A stretch of 64,000 nt of DNA from Arthrobacter_B citreus (GCF_042429235.1 NZ_JBHMBA010000002.1), one strand, 5' to 3'. Shown: positions 1-7,642, counted from the first letter of the stretch. The notes: generated by a model not told the origin, from the letters alone. Translations and numbers: made by a program.

Positions 1-609
1 GTTGCCGGCATTGAGAACGACGGCGGCCGGGCCGTTGCCGTCGGCGCGGACCTGACGTCCGCCGAGGGTCCGGCGGCCCTGATTGCCGCCGCCACTGAGA
101 ATTTCGGCGGCCTGGATGTCCTGGTGCTGAACGCCTCGGGCGGAATGGAAACCGGCGTCGAGGAAGACTATGCGCTGAAGCTCAACCGTGACGCGCAGGT
201 CAACATGCTCACCGCGGCCCTTGAGGTCATGCCGGCCGGATCACGCGTGGTTTTTGTGACCAGCCACCAGGCGCACTTCATCACCACTGTGCCCACCATG
301 CCCGAATACGAGCCGGTGGCGCGCAGCAAGCGGGCCGGCGAGGATGCGCTGCGGGACATGCTGCCGCAGCTGGAAGCCAAGGGCATCACCTTGGTGGTGG
401 TCTCCGGAGACATGATCGAAGGCACCGTCACGGCAACATTGCTGGACCGCGCCAATCCCGGGGCCATTGAAGCCCGCCGGGTCGAGGCGGGCCGGCTGTA
501 CTCCGTGCAGGAGTTCGGCGCCGAAGTGGCCCGGATGGCCACCGCAGACGTACCGTCCGGCCACACCGAATACGTGGGCGGCGCGGATTACCTCGGAGCC
601 GCCGGCTAG
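1..609 (+). CDS. SDR-family oxidoreductase, 5' end outside the window
   Basis: The reading frame is open from the first base, so only the last 202 residues are seen. It reads through the part of a Rossmann fold that follows the glycine-rich loop: DLTSAEGP, then LDVLVLNASGG (the usual NNAG position, here LNASGG) near residue 42. It lacks a clear YxxxK: after VVFVTSHQAHF comes YEPVARSKRAGED, where a Tyr-Glu-Pro-Val-Ala stretch and a later Lys sit in the region where SDR enzymes keep the catalytic Tyr and Lys. The substrate cannot be read from sequence. The gene converges with serB, and an imperfect hairpin lies between them. The SDR family is fairly sure; the reaction is unknown. Confidence 0.75.
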   Translation, partial: VAGIENDGGRAVAVGADLTSAEGPAALIAAATENFGGLDVLVLNASGGMETGVEEDYALKLNRDAQVNMLTAALEVMPAGSRVVFVTSHQAHFITTVPTMPEYEPVARSKRAGEDALRDMLPQLEAKGITLVVVSGDMIEGTVTATLLDRANPGAIEARRVEAGRLYSVQEFGAEVARMATADVPSGHTEYVGGADYLGAAG

Positions 610-646
610 CCTGCCGGCTGGCTCCTTACAGCTGGCTCCCGCCGGC

Positions 647-674
647 TGGCCCGCCCGGTGCGCCGGACGGGCCA
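647..674. terminator. Hairpin between convergent SDR gene and serB
   Basis: TGGCCCG-C-CCGG pairs with CCGG-A-CGGGCCA around a TGCG loop, giving 11 pairs and one C-A mismatch. There is no clear T-run on either side, so termination is inferred from its position between two convergent stops. Confidence 0.45.
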
Positions 675-683
675 ACCGGGGGC

Positions 684-1631
684 CTACAGCTTCACGAAGT
701 GCTGCACCACGTCCAGGTTGGGCAGGTTCAGCACGGCATCAGCGGCGGCCTGCACTGCCGGCTTGGCGTTGAACGCCACGCCCAGTGCGGCCGCCGCAAG
801 CATGTCCAGGTCATTGGCGCCGTCGCCCACGGCAATGGTGTGGCGTTCCTCGATGCCCAGTCCCGCGGCCCACTCGCGCAGCGCCCGGGCCTTGGCGGCG
901 CGGTCCACCACGGGGCCCTCCACGGTGCCCGTCAACACCCCGTCGGCAATGCCCAGCAGGTTGGCCCTGGCATGGGTCAGCTGCAGGCGCGCGGCCAGCG
1001 GATCCAGCACCTGGCTGAAGCCGCCGGAGACCACCGCCACTGCGTGCCCGGCTGCGAGGAACTCCTTGACCAGCGCCTCCGCACCGTCGGACAGTTCGAT
1101 GCGCGCCCCCACTTCATCGATCACGGAGACCGGCAGGCCGGCCAGCGCCCGAACACGCTGGTGGAGGCTCTGGGTGAAGTCGAGCTCGCCGCGCATCGCC
1201 GCCTCGGTGACGGCAGCCACCTCCGTCTCCCGTCCGGCGTGCGCCGCCAGCAGCTCGATGACCTCCTGCTTGATCAGTGTGGAGTCCACATCCATGACCA
1301 GCAGTTTGCGGCCGGGCTCCAGCAGCGACGACGGCACGACGGCGGTCTGTGCGCCCTCGGCTGCATCTCCCAGGGCGGCCGCTGCCGCGGTGACCGCCAT
1401 CCGCAGCGTCTGGATTCCGCCGTCGTACCCCACCACCAGCTTGGTGACCGCATAACCGTCACCGCTTGCGTTCTCCAATTCAAGGATGCTGCCGCCCACC
1501 GTGCGCACCGCCTGCTGGACGGCGGAAAGGCAGGCGTCGGGCAGGGTCCGGCCGTAGCTGACCACGCCGTATTCCGGCAGGGGACCGGGCTGGGCGGAGA
1601 CAGGGCTTTCCGGGGTGTTCTGGGCGGGCAT
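684..1631 (-). CDS. serB: Phosphoserine phosphatase SerB
   Basis: This enzyme hydrolyses O-phospho-L-serine to L-serine, the last step of serine biosynthesis, in the cytoplasm. The 315-residue protein has an N-terminal ACT-like region of about 100 residues and a C-terminal HAD phosphatase domain. HAD motif I is DVDSTLIKQEVIELLA with the nucleophile and acid/base aspartates. Motif II is in VAVVSGGFSQVL, and motif IV is GDGANDLDML, followed by GVAFNAKP. I chose the ATG at 1629-1631 because the protein then begins MPAQNTPES just ahead of the ACT region. A longer frame to 1685 adds a low-complexity stretch with no recognisable ribosome site. It is convergent with the SDR gene and divergent from the ABC ATPase. 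Confidence 0.93.
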   Translation of the reverse strand: MPAQNTPESPVSAQPGPLPEYGVVSYGRTLPDACLSAVQQAVRTVGGSILELENASGDGYAVTKLVVGYDGGIQTLRMAVTAAAAALGDAAEGAQTAVVPSSLLEPGRKLLVMDVDSTLIKQEVIELLAAHAGRETEVAAVTEAAMRGELDFTQSLHQRVRALAGLPVSVIDEVGARIELSDGAEALVKEFLAAGHAVAVVSGGFSQVLDPLAARLQLTHARANLLGIADGVLTGTVEGPVVDRAAKARALREWAAGLGIEERHTIAVGDGANDLDMLAAAALGVAFNAKPAVQAAADAVLNLPNLDVVQHFVKL

Positions 1632-1772
1632 CGCTATCCGTTTCTTAGGGAGGAAGGTTGGAGCTGCGGGCCTGGCGCTGCCCACCGGGGCAGCCCGGAC
1701 AGAGTAAGTGTCCGGAACGCCGCGGCGCCGCGTTTAGCCATCGGCCCTTTCTTTAGCCTAATGTCTAGTGCT

Positions 1773-2558
1773 ATGAGTGATGTTCTTGAATTTGCCGCCG
1801 TGAGTGTCGTTCGCGGCGGCAAGACCCTGTTGGATGCCGTTGACTGGCAGGTCAAGGAGGGGGAGCGCTGGGTCATCATGGGACCCAACGGCGCGGGGAA
1901 AACCACTCTGCTGCAGATCGCCGGCGGCCGCATGCACCCCACCCGCGGCGTCGCCGGAATCCTTGAGGAAGTCCTCGGAGCCGTTGACGTTTTTGAACTG
2001 CGCCCGCGGATCGGCCTGGCTTCGGCGGCCCTCGCAAACCAGATTCCGGAACACGAAACCGTGCTCAACGTGGTCCTCACCGCCTCCTACGGAATGACCG
2101 GCCGGTGGCGCGAAAAGTACGAGAAGCTCGACGAGCGCCGTGCCTTCCGACTGCTCCACGATTGGGGCATGTCCACCTTCATGAACCGCAGCTTTGCGTC
2201 CCTCAGCGAGGGAGAACGCAAGCGGGTGCAGATTGCCCGTGCCCTGATGACCGACCCGGAACTGCTGTTGCTGGACGAGCCCGCCGCCGGACTGGACCTT
2301 GCCGGCCGCGAGGACCTGGTCGCCCGTCTGGCCGACCTGGCCCGCGACGAGGAAGCTCCCGCGATGGTCCTGGTTACCCACCACCTGGAAGAAGTGCCGC
2401 CGGGCTTCACGCATGCCCTGCTGCTGCGCGACGGCGGAGTGGTTGCATCCGGGCCGATCGAGGGCGTCTTCACCGAAGAAAACCTCAGCGCGGCCTTCGA
2501 CCTGGCGCTTGACGTGCAGCACGACGGCGGACGCTGGTCCGCCACTGCACGCCGCTGA
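1773..2558 (+). CDS. ABC transporter ATP-binding protein, stand-alone
   Basis: This is a 261-residue nucleotide-binding protein. Walker A is GPNGAGKTT at residues 37-45. The signature is LSEGERKRVQIARAL, a variant of LSGGQ. Walker B is LLLLDEPAAGLD near residues 163-174, followed by the switch histidine in VLVTHHLEEVPPGF. The N-terminal motif WVIMGPNGAGKTTLLQ and the lack of a partner permease resemble the YlmA/ModF-like cytosolic ABC ATPases, so it may not be a transporter subunit. A TAGCCT box at 1754-1759 and no Shine-Dalgarno suggest a very short leader. An alternative ATG lies at 1761. The gene ends 23 bp before the broken permease. Function beyond ATP hydrolysis is unknown. Confidence 0.88.
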   Translation: MSDVLEFAAVSVVRGGKTLLDAVDWQVKEGERWVIMGPNGAGKTTLLQIAGGRMHPTRGVAGILEEVLGAVDVFELRPRIGLASAALANQIPEHETVLNVVLTASYGMTGRWREKYEKLDERRAFRLLHDWGMSTFMNRSFASLSEGERKRVQIARALMTDPELLLLDEPAAGLDLAGREDLVARLADLARDEEAPAMVLVTHHLEEVPPGFTHALLLRDGGVVASGPIEGVFTEENLSAAFDLALDVQHDGGRWSATARR

Positions 2559-2581
2559 CCTCCGCCTGACAGAACATCCCG

Positions 2582-3397
2582 GTGGACCTGTTCCATGGCG
2601 CCCTGGTATTGGTCGCCGGACTGTGAGCGGGAACGATCAACGCCGTCGTCGGCTCCGGCACGCTGGTAACCTTCCCTGTTCTCGTAGCGCTGGGCTATGC
2701 CCCGGTGGCCGCCACCATCTCCAATGCCATGGGGCTGATCGCCGGGAACCTTGCCGGTTCCTGGGGGTACCGCAGGGAACTGGCCGGACTTAAAACCACC
2801 CTGCTGAAATTGCTGCCGGCCTCCGTCCTGGGCGGCATCACCGGTGCTGCGCTGCTGCTCCACCTGCCGGAGTCCGTCTTCGGCACCGTGGCTCCGTACC
2901 TGGTTGTGGTGGCGCTGCTGTTTGTTGTTTTCCAGCCGAAACTCCAGGCTTGGGTTCGCCGGCGGGCGGAACTGCCAGGGCAGGTGCCCGCGGTGGCGGG
3001 AGGACCGGCAATGCCGGCGGTTCCGGCCAAGCCGCCCCGCCGCCAGAGTGTGATTCTTGTCATCCTGATCTACCTGGCCGGGGTCTACGGAGGCTACTTT
3101 GTCGCGGCGCAGGGAATCCTGCTGGTGGGGATCCTGGGCATTTTCCTGCACGGCAGCATCCAGAATGCCAATGCGATGAAGAACATCCTGGTGCTGGGCG
3201 TGAACATTGTTGCCGCGGTTTCCTACCTGATTTTTGCCTTTGACCGGATCGTGTGGCCCGTGGTGGCGCTCATTGCGGTCAGCTCACTGATCGGAGGGTT
3301 CCTGGGTGCCGCCGTCGGCCGCAGGCTCTCCCCGGTGGTGCTGCGGACCGTCATTGTGCTGCTCGGACTGCTCGCCCTGTGGAATATGGTGTTCTAA
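2582..3397 (+). pseudogene. TauE/SafE-family permease interrupted by an in-frame TGA
   Basis: From a GTG at 2582 the frame reads VDLFHGALVLVAGL, then TGA at 2624-2626, then continues without shift as AGTINAVVGSGTLVTFP. This is the conserved first-helix signature of TauE/SafE (sulfite or organosulfur exporter) permeases, in which a Trp (TGG) would fit at the stop position. The rest is intact: several hydrophobic helices, a charged cytoplasmic loop with QPKLQAWVRRRAEL, and a stop at 3395-3397. A single G-to-A change would explain it. A GTG at 2705 could restart translation but would drop the first 41 residues, including helix 1. Either a true recent nonsense mutation or a sequencing error would give this picture. 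The next gene starts at the base after the stop codon. Confidence 0.8.
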
Positions 3398-4216
3398 GTG
3401 ACCCTTCACCCTTTAACTTCAGCGGCCGACCCGCGCGTGGCTGACTACACCGGCCTGACAGACACCGCCCTGCGGCGCCGGCGAGAGCCCGAGGAAGGCA
3501 TGTACATTGCCGAGTCCTCGAAAGTGCTTCGCCGGGCGCTGGACGCGGGGCACCGGCCCCGGTCCTTTTTCCTTGCTGAAAAGTGGATTCCGGATCTCCA
3601 GGATCTTCTGGACCGGTATCCGGAGGTGCCCGCCTATGTGGGACCGGCAGACATTCTGGAGGAAATCACCGGTTTCCACCTGCACCGCGGCGCACTGGCG
3701 GCCATGGAACGCCCGGCCCCGCTGGAGCTGGCGCCCCTGCTCGCCTCGGCACGGCGGGTGGCCGTGCTCGAAGACATTGTGGACCACACCAACATTGGCG
3801 CCATCTTCCGCTCAGCCGCAGCACTGCAGGTGGACGCGGTCCTGGTTAGTCCCCGCTGCGCGGACCCGCTGTACCGCAGGGCCATCCGGGTCAGCATGGG
3901 CGCCGTCTTCCAGGTGCCCTGGGTGCGTCTGACGGAGTGGCCCGGCCAGCTCCAGGCCCTCCGTGACGCCGGTTTTGTTACCGCCGCCCTTGCCCTGACC
4001 GAGGATTCAATCACCCTGGACGGGCTGAGCGGCCGGCGGGACGAGCGCCTGGCCCTGGTGCTGGGCACCGAGGGCGACGGCCTGGCAGTGGACACCCTTG
4101 CCGCCGTCGACCTCACCGTGCGCATCCCGATGAGTGGTGGAGTTGACTCCCTGAACGTAGCGGCTGCAAGTGCCGTGGCCTTTTGGGAGTGCAGGCCGCC
4201 AGCTCAGAGCAGGTAG
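3398..4216 (+). CDS. TrmH/SpoU-family RNA 2'-O-ribose methyltransferase
   Basis: The 272-residue protein has the three SpoU motifs of a knotted SPOUT methyltransferase. Motif 1 is near residues 126-143 (DHTNIGAIFRSAAAL), motif 2 near 219-229 (VLGTEGDGL), and motif 3 near 242-257 (IPMSGGVDSLNVAAA). The N-terminal 110 residues form a substrate-binding region typical of rRNA enzymes (YIAESSKVLRRALDAG). It would transfer methyl from S-adenosylmethionine to a ribose 2'-OH in rRNA or tRNA. The GTG start directly abuts the TAA of the permease, so the two are probably co-transcribed. Which RNA nucleotide is modified cannot be told. Confidence 0.9.
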   Translation: MTLHPLTSAADPRVADYTGLTDTALRRRREPEEGMYIAESSKVLRRALDAGHRPRSFFLAEKWIPDLQDLLDRYPEVPAYVGPADILEEITGFHLHRGALAAMERPAPLELAPLLASARRVAVLEDIVDHTNIGAIFRSAAALQVDAVLVSPRCADPLYRRAIRVSMGAVFQVPWVRLTEWPGQLQALRDAGFVTAALALTEDSITLDGLSGRRDERLALVLGTEGDGLAVDTLAAVDLTVRIPMSGGVDSLNVAAASAVAFWECRPPAQSR

Positions 4217-4277
4217 GCGCCCCCCCCGCCGCGCTCGTTGCCCGCAGGCGCGTGAGAAAAAGCACGCACAAAATCCC

Positions 4278-4307
4278 TTGCAGGCGCAGTGCCCGGTCCC
4301 TTATCTA
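4278..4307 (+). promoter_or_regulatory. Putative promoter of the SipW-type export locus
   Basis: TTGCAG at 4278-4283 and TATCTA at 4302-4307 are separated by 18 nt. Transcription would start near 4314, just before the first hairpin of the leader. This is inferred from sequence only. Confidence 0.45.
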
Positions 4308-4313
4308 TATGTA

Positions 4314-4467
4314 CGGAGCATCGCACCGATGGGTGAAAGCCCCGATGCGGCGCCAGGCTGGGGACCCGGAATCTGACCGGTCCGTTGGCAGCCGCGGTGC
4401 GGCGCAGCCACAAATGTGTTTCGTGTATTGAGCGTTCCAAGGGAGCGCCTCGATGATGGAGGACAAT
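4314..4467 (+). ncRNA. Structured 5' leader of the SipW locus (unassigned class)
   Basis: Four helices can be drawn. Helix A pairs GCATCG (4318-4323) with CGATGC (4343-4348), has a 7-nt bulge on its 5' side, and is capped by GGGT-GAAA-GCCC (4331-4342), a GNRA tetraloop. Helix B pairs GGCTG (4356-4360) with CAGCC (4389-4393) and encloses GGACC-c-GG / CC-GGTCC around a 7-nt loop (4362-4383). Helix C, GCCGC-GGT-GCGGC (4391-4403), overlaps the 3' arm of helix B, so B and C exclude each other in part. Helix D, GCGTTCC-AAG-GGAGCGC (4432-4448), ends 9 nt before the GGAGG ribosome site. It does not match the c-di-GMP, SAM, TPP or cobalamin riboswitch consensus that I know. Possible roles are a regulatory leader or mRNA stabiliser. 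Confidence 0.45.
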
Positions 4468-4908
4468 GTGACTTCTGCCAACACCAACACCAACAGCAAC
4501 ACCAACAAGTCGAACAAGACCCGCAAGGCCGCAGCTCTCGGTCTCGCCGTCCTCGCTATCGGCGGTTTGACCCTGGCTTCCGCAGCCCAGCTGAACATGG
4601 GCACCGGGAGCTTGGGCGCAGGGACAACAGTCGTCGCCAGCTGCCAGCCTGAGGGCCAGCCGATTGGCGTTGATTTCGAGAGCAGCTTTGTAGCCACCGA
4701 CGGGGAATACAAGGCGACCAGCCTCAACCTGACGTCCATTGCCGACGCCTGCAACGGCTTGGACTACAAGGTGACCGTCACTGACAGCAGCGGGAACGCC
4801 CTTGGCCAGGAAGCAACCGGGAAAGTCGCCGGCACTTCTCTGAATGTTCCGCTGCGGGATGTTTCGGCCGAAGACATCAGCAACGTTGCGGTAGTTATCA
4901 ACTCCTAG
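4468..4908 (+). CDS. Small exported protein, SipW-type signal peptide (TasA/camelysin-like leader)
   Basis: I chose the GTG at 4468 because GGAGG at 4458-4462 lies 5 nt upstream; the ATGs at 4453 and 4456 precede that site. The protein has 146 residues. Residues 4-18 are an Asn/Thr/Ser-rich repeat, followed by basic residues, a hydrophobic segment (about 21-40, KAAALGLAVLAIGGLTLASA), and a mature region opening with QLNMGTGS. This resembles the signal peptides processed by SipW-type peptidases. The mature domain has two cysteines, C59 and C95, and is predicted beta-rich. It resembles residues 52-136 of the exported protein two genes downstream (shared CxGxD and GxAL spacing). The first gene of a three-gene operon, it is probably a surface or fibre-type protein; its function is unknown. 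Confidence 0.72.
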   Translation: MTSANTNTNSNTNKSNKTRKAAALGLAVLAIGGLTLASAAQLNMGTGSLGAGTTVVASCQPEGQPIGVDFESSFVATDGEYKATSLNLTSIADACNGLDYKVTVTDSSGNALGQEATGKVAGTSLNVPLRDVSAEDISNVAVVINS

Positions 4909-4920
4909 CGGAGGGTGACC

Positions 4921-5541
4921 GTGCGTATCCACCGTCACCGGCCGTTCGCCGGCGTGCCACGGGCACGCCGGCTCCGGCCGTTCTTGCAGAGCCTGATTGT
5001 GCTTGCCCTCCTCGCAGGACTGGGGTACCTCTTCTGGCCCTCGTCGTTGGGCGGATGCAGCACCCTAACGATCGTTTCCGGTCATTCCATGGACCCCACC
5101 TATGCCACAGGTGACCTGGTGTGGTCGCGTTGCGGCGATCCCGCCGTCGGCGATGTTGTGGTCTACACGCCGTCGGATGCCGGCGGCGCCAGGGTGATCC
5201 ACCGGATCATCGGCGGCAACGGCACGGACGGCTGGATCCTGCAGGGCGACAACAACGACTTCTTGGATCCGTGGCACCCGGACAATTCGGAAATTCTGGG
5301 CATTGCCACCGTGCACATCCCCGGGCTGGGCAGCATCCTGTACGGCCTGGGGAACACGTGGGTTTGGGCTTCGCTGCTGATCATCGCAGCGGCAATCTAC
5401 CTCTGGCCCGAGCCGGCGCCCAGCGGAGCCGATTCTTCGAAAAAACCTGACCCATCAGGGGATACCTTGCCCCCGGAGGATACCCTGCCCCCGGAGTCCC
5501 CGCAGGCGGTCGACGATGAAATGAAAGGAGCACTGCTGTGA
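4921..5541 (+). CDS. sipW: Signal peptidase I, SipW/ER type
   Basis: This is a membrane serine protease of 206 residues. It has one N-terminal membrane segment (about 21-39), the catalytic Ser56 in SGHSMDPTYATGDLV, the box GDVVVYTP, then ARVIHRIIG. In that last box His94 stands where bacterial type I peptidases have the catalytic Lys, which is the mark of the SipW/archaeal/ER class. GDNNDFLDPW and IPGLGSI follow, then a second membrane helix near the C-terminus and a Pro-rich acidic tail (PPEDTLPPESP). The GTG at 4921 is favoured over 4915 because GGAGG at 4910-4914 is then 6 nt away. It sits between two exported proteins that are likely its substrates. Confidence 0.88.
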   Translation: MRIHRHRPFAGVPRARRLRPFLQSLIVLALLAGLGYLFWPSSLGGCSTLTIVSGHSMDPTYATGDLVWSRCGDPAVGDVVVYTPSDAGGARVIHRIIGGNGTDGWILQGDNNDFLDPWHPDNSEILGIATVHIPGLGSILYGLGNTWVWASLLIIAAAIYLWPEPAPSGADSSKKPDPSGDTLPPEDTLPPESPQAVDDEMKGALL

Positions 5542-6392
5542 ACGGATACCGCCCGGCTGCAGCGAAGTCCCGGTTCGGGCCGCTGTTGTTAGCGGCAGTC
5601 CTTGCCGTGCTGGCGATGCTCCCTGCTTTGACGGCGGCCCCGGGTGCAGCTGCCCGGCTTCCCCTGGAGCCGGCGAACTTCACGAGCGTCTCTGTTGCGG
5701 ACAGGTGCACTGAATCCGTGCAGGCAACCCACGAGACTGCCGCCACCGGAAAAGTCACCACGGTTACGGTGTCGGGGCTGGGAGCGGCATGCGGCGGACG
5801 GGATCTCGAACTGACCCTGTACGGAGCGCGCGGCGAGGCCTTGACCAGCGGAAGGGCGCCGGTGGCAACAGGGACCGGTGAATCAATGACCGTAACCGTT
5901 CCGGCCTACACTCCGGCTGAGGTTGCCGGGATAGCCGTCACGGTCGGAACCTGGGGTGTTCCGGCAACGTGGTCCTATACCTTCCCCGTGGAAAAGCCGT
6001 TGGCGAACTGCACGGTCCTCAACGACCCGACAGGGGCCAAGACCTGCGAGGTAAAGGACATCCGCGTCGATGCCTGGGGCTACCCGGACATCGACAGTTA
6101 CAACCTCTATGCCACCGTGGAGAGCCCTTCCGGGGACCAGGATGTGGAGTGGGAACTCGAGATTAACCTTGCAGACCCCGAATTCAAGGTCCTCGCCAAT
6201 CTTGCGGACAGCAATAATGACGTGACGTTGTCCCCGGGATGGACCTGTTCATCAATGCCGATGCTCAAGCTGCGGGGACGGGATGAAGTGAACAGCCGGT
6301 ACATTGGCGGCGGTAAGACCGTTACGGTGTGGGTGCAGGGCAAGTCCGTATCGGACCAGGCCGAAGGCGGTAACCTCTTCAACTGCTCCTGA
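5538..6392 (+). CDS. Exported protein of the SipW locus, two-domain, function unknown
   Basis: The GTG start overlaps the TGA of the signal peptidase gene by 4 bases (GTGA), so the two are translationally coupled. The 284-residue protein has a signal peptide (hydrophobic about 14-34, possible cleavage after the Ala run at 37-39). Its first domain (about 50-140) has C57 and C85 and resembles the mature domain of the first gene in the operon: both show Cys-x-Gly-x-Asp followed by a beta strand and Gly-x-Ala-Leu. The second domain (about 150-284) starts with a Cys pair in ANCTVLNDPTGAKTCEVK and has two more cysteines (WTCSSMP and the final NCS), suggesting disulfides. I do not recognise the family. 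A cell-surface or fibre-associated role is inferred from context. Confidence 0.7.
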   Translation: MNGYRPAAAKSRFGPLLLAAVLAVLAMLPALTAAPGAAARLPLEPANFTSVSVADRCTESVQATHETAATGKVTTVTVSGLGAACGGRDLELTLYGARGEALTSGRAPVATGTGESMTVTVPAYTPAEVAGIAVTVGTWGVPATWSYTFPVEKPLANCTVLNDPTGAKTCEVKDIRVDAWGYPDIDSYNLYATVESPSGDQDVEWELEINLADPEFKVLANLADSNNDVTLSPGWTCSSMPMLKLRGRDEVNSRYIGGGKTVTVWVQGKSVSDQAEGGNLFNCS

Positions 6393-6538
6393 TGCCAGCC
6401 GGGCGCGCTGAAACTCAGGCCTGCAGGCAACTGGCCTCCGGATTTCAACAACCGGCGGAGTTCCCTTACCCTCGGCTGGGTTTAGTGCAACACTTGCGGC
6501 GTCACTGCTAATCCTCCGCATATCGTTCTGGGGCCGCC

Positions 6539-7468
6539 ATGCGAACACGTCACAGCCGGAATCCGCCGAGCCGGCCTTTGTCCGGTGCGGATTTCCGGAC
6601 CGGTTCCCGGCCTGCCCGGAAGGCCGTCCGGGCAGCCGCCGCGGCATTGGCCGGCGTGGTGATGCTTTCCATGGCTGCCTGCGGACCCACGGCGGAGCAG
6701 CTGAACGCACGGGAAAGCGTCACCAGTCCCGCCTCTATCCCACAGGCACCCACACCACGCCCGGTTGTGCCCACACCTGATGCGCCGGCCACACCAAGCC
6801 CGGAACCGCCGCCAACACCGGAACCCATGAAGGTGGGTGTCAGCGGCAGCCAGGCAGGCATGGCACAGCCGGTCCAGGACGCCTGCCAGTTCCTGCTGAG
6901 GCGGGATGTGGCGCCCCTGCCGGCGGAAGAGGCCGCAGCATGCGTACGCGCCGCCATGACCGCCGGAGGCGGAGCAACCCAAACCTTGGAAACGGCGTCC
7001 AGCTGGCTCCCGCCGGGCACGCACACGGTGGAATTCACCACCGCACCTGAGTTCTCCATGACGCTGGCCAACGAGGACCTTGATCTGCAGATCACCGCGG
7101 GCGCCGCCGGCGGCAGCGTCGACACCGGAAGCGGGCGGATCGCCGCGGTTCCCGGCGGCACTCCGGAGGAAGCCTATGCGGCGGTGCTGGCCTCAGCGGC
7201 GGAACTGACCGTGAACCCGGAACGGGTGGCCGAACTGCTCACTGGATCCGCGCCACTGAGCGTGGACTACGCGGCCGTGCTTAACGGCGCCGCCAGAACC
7301 AAGATCAGCGGTGTCCGGCTGGAGGACGCCAACACTGATGACATGATGCCCACGGGACTGACGCTGTGGCTGGACGACTATTACCGGCCGGTGCGGTTTG
7401 AACTCACCGGGCGCGCCCGGGGCATCACCTCCAGCATCACTGCGGTCAACAGCAGCTGGGCACAGTGA
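6539..7468 (+). CDS. Putative lipoprotein with Pro-rich linker, function unknown
   Basis: The 309-residue protein carries a hydrophobic stretch ending in LSMAAC, a lipobox with Cys48 as the lipidation site. The region before the hydrophobic core is unusually long (about 30 residues, rich in Arg and Pro). A downstream start would be more typical but I see no better one. After the lipobox comes a Pro/Thr/Ala linker (PTPRPVVPTPDAPATPSPEP), then a soluble domain with two cysteines (DACQFLL, AAACVRA) and a later beta-rich half ending in ITAVNSSWAQ. It lies 146 bp after the SipW locus and may or may not belong to it. The family is not recognised. Confidence 0.62.
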   Translation: MRTRHSRNPPSRPLSGADFRTGSRPARKAVRAAAAALAGVVMLSMAACGPTAEQLNARESVTSPASIPQAPTPRPVVPTPDAPATPSPEPPPTPEPMKVGVSGSQAGMAQPVQDACQFLLRRDVAPLPAEEAAACVRAAMTAGGGATQTLETASSWLPPGTHTVEFTTAPEFSMTLANEDLDLQITAGAAGGSVDTGSGRIAAVPGGTPEEAYAAVLASAAELTVNPERVAELLTGSAPLSVDYAAVLNGAARTKISGVRLEDANTDDMMPTGLTLWLDDYYRPVRFELTGRARGITSSITAVNSSWAQ

Positions 7469-7504
7469 CGGGCCCTGCGGAACCTACGCCGTCGCGTCCG
7501 CGGC

Positions 7505-7534
7505 TTTAACCCGCACCCCGGAATGCGGTATGCT
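7505..7534 (+). promoter_or_regulatory. Promoter of rpmE2
   Basis: TTTAAC at 7505-7510 and TATGCT at 7529-7534 are 18 nt apart. The predicted transcript start near 7541 falls just before the first leader hairpin at 7546. Confidence 0.5.
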
Positions 7535-7545
7535 GAATTGCTGAT

Positions 7546-7642
7546 CCCCGTGGAAAGTGCTCAACCCGCGGTCCATGGGGACAATCCAAGCTTTCACCCA
7601 CCAGTGCCTGGCAAAATCCAGGCACCAAAAGAAGGTAATACA
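7546..7642 (+). ncRNA. Two-hairpin leader of rpmE2 (candidate L31 autoregulatory leader)
   Basis: Hairpin 1 pairs CCCCGTGGA (7546-7554) with TCCATGGGG (7572-7580), 9 pairs including one G-U. Hairpin 2 is GTGCCTGG-CAAAAT-CCAGGCAC (7604-7625), a perfect 8-bp stem ending 5 nt before the GAAGG ribosome site at 7631-7635. Ribosomal-protein leaders for L31 have been proposed in Actinobacteria, in which the protein binds its own mRNA. I infer that role here from position and structure, without a covariance match. Confidence 0.5.

Noticed and set aside
699..1760. A long open frame that runs into the ABC ATPase from upstream
   Set aside because: It is antisense to serB, which has clear catalytic motifs. 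The ATPase starts naturally at 1773.
2624..2626. TGA in the TauE gene read as selenocysteine
   Set aside because: The expected residue is Trp, there is no reason for a selenoprotein in this family, and I see no SECIS-like hairpin directly behind it.
4261..4320. CACGCACA at 4263 recalls the start of the c-di-GMP-I riboswitch
   Set aside because: The following conserved segments (GGGCAAACC, ACGCAAAGCC) are absent and it lies upstream of the likely promoter.
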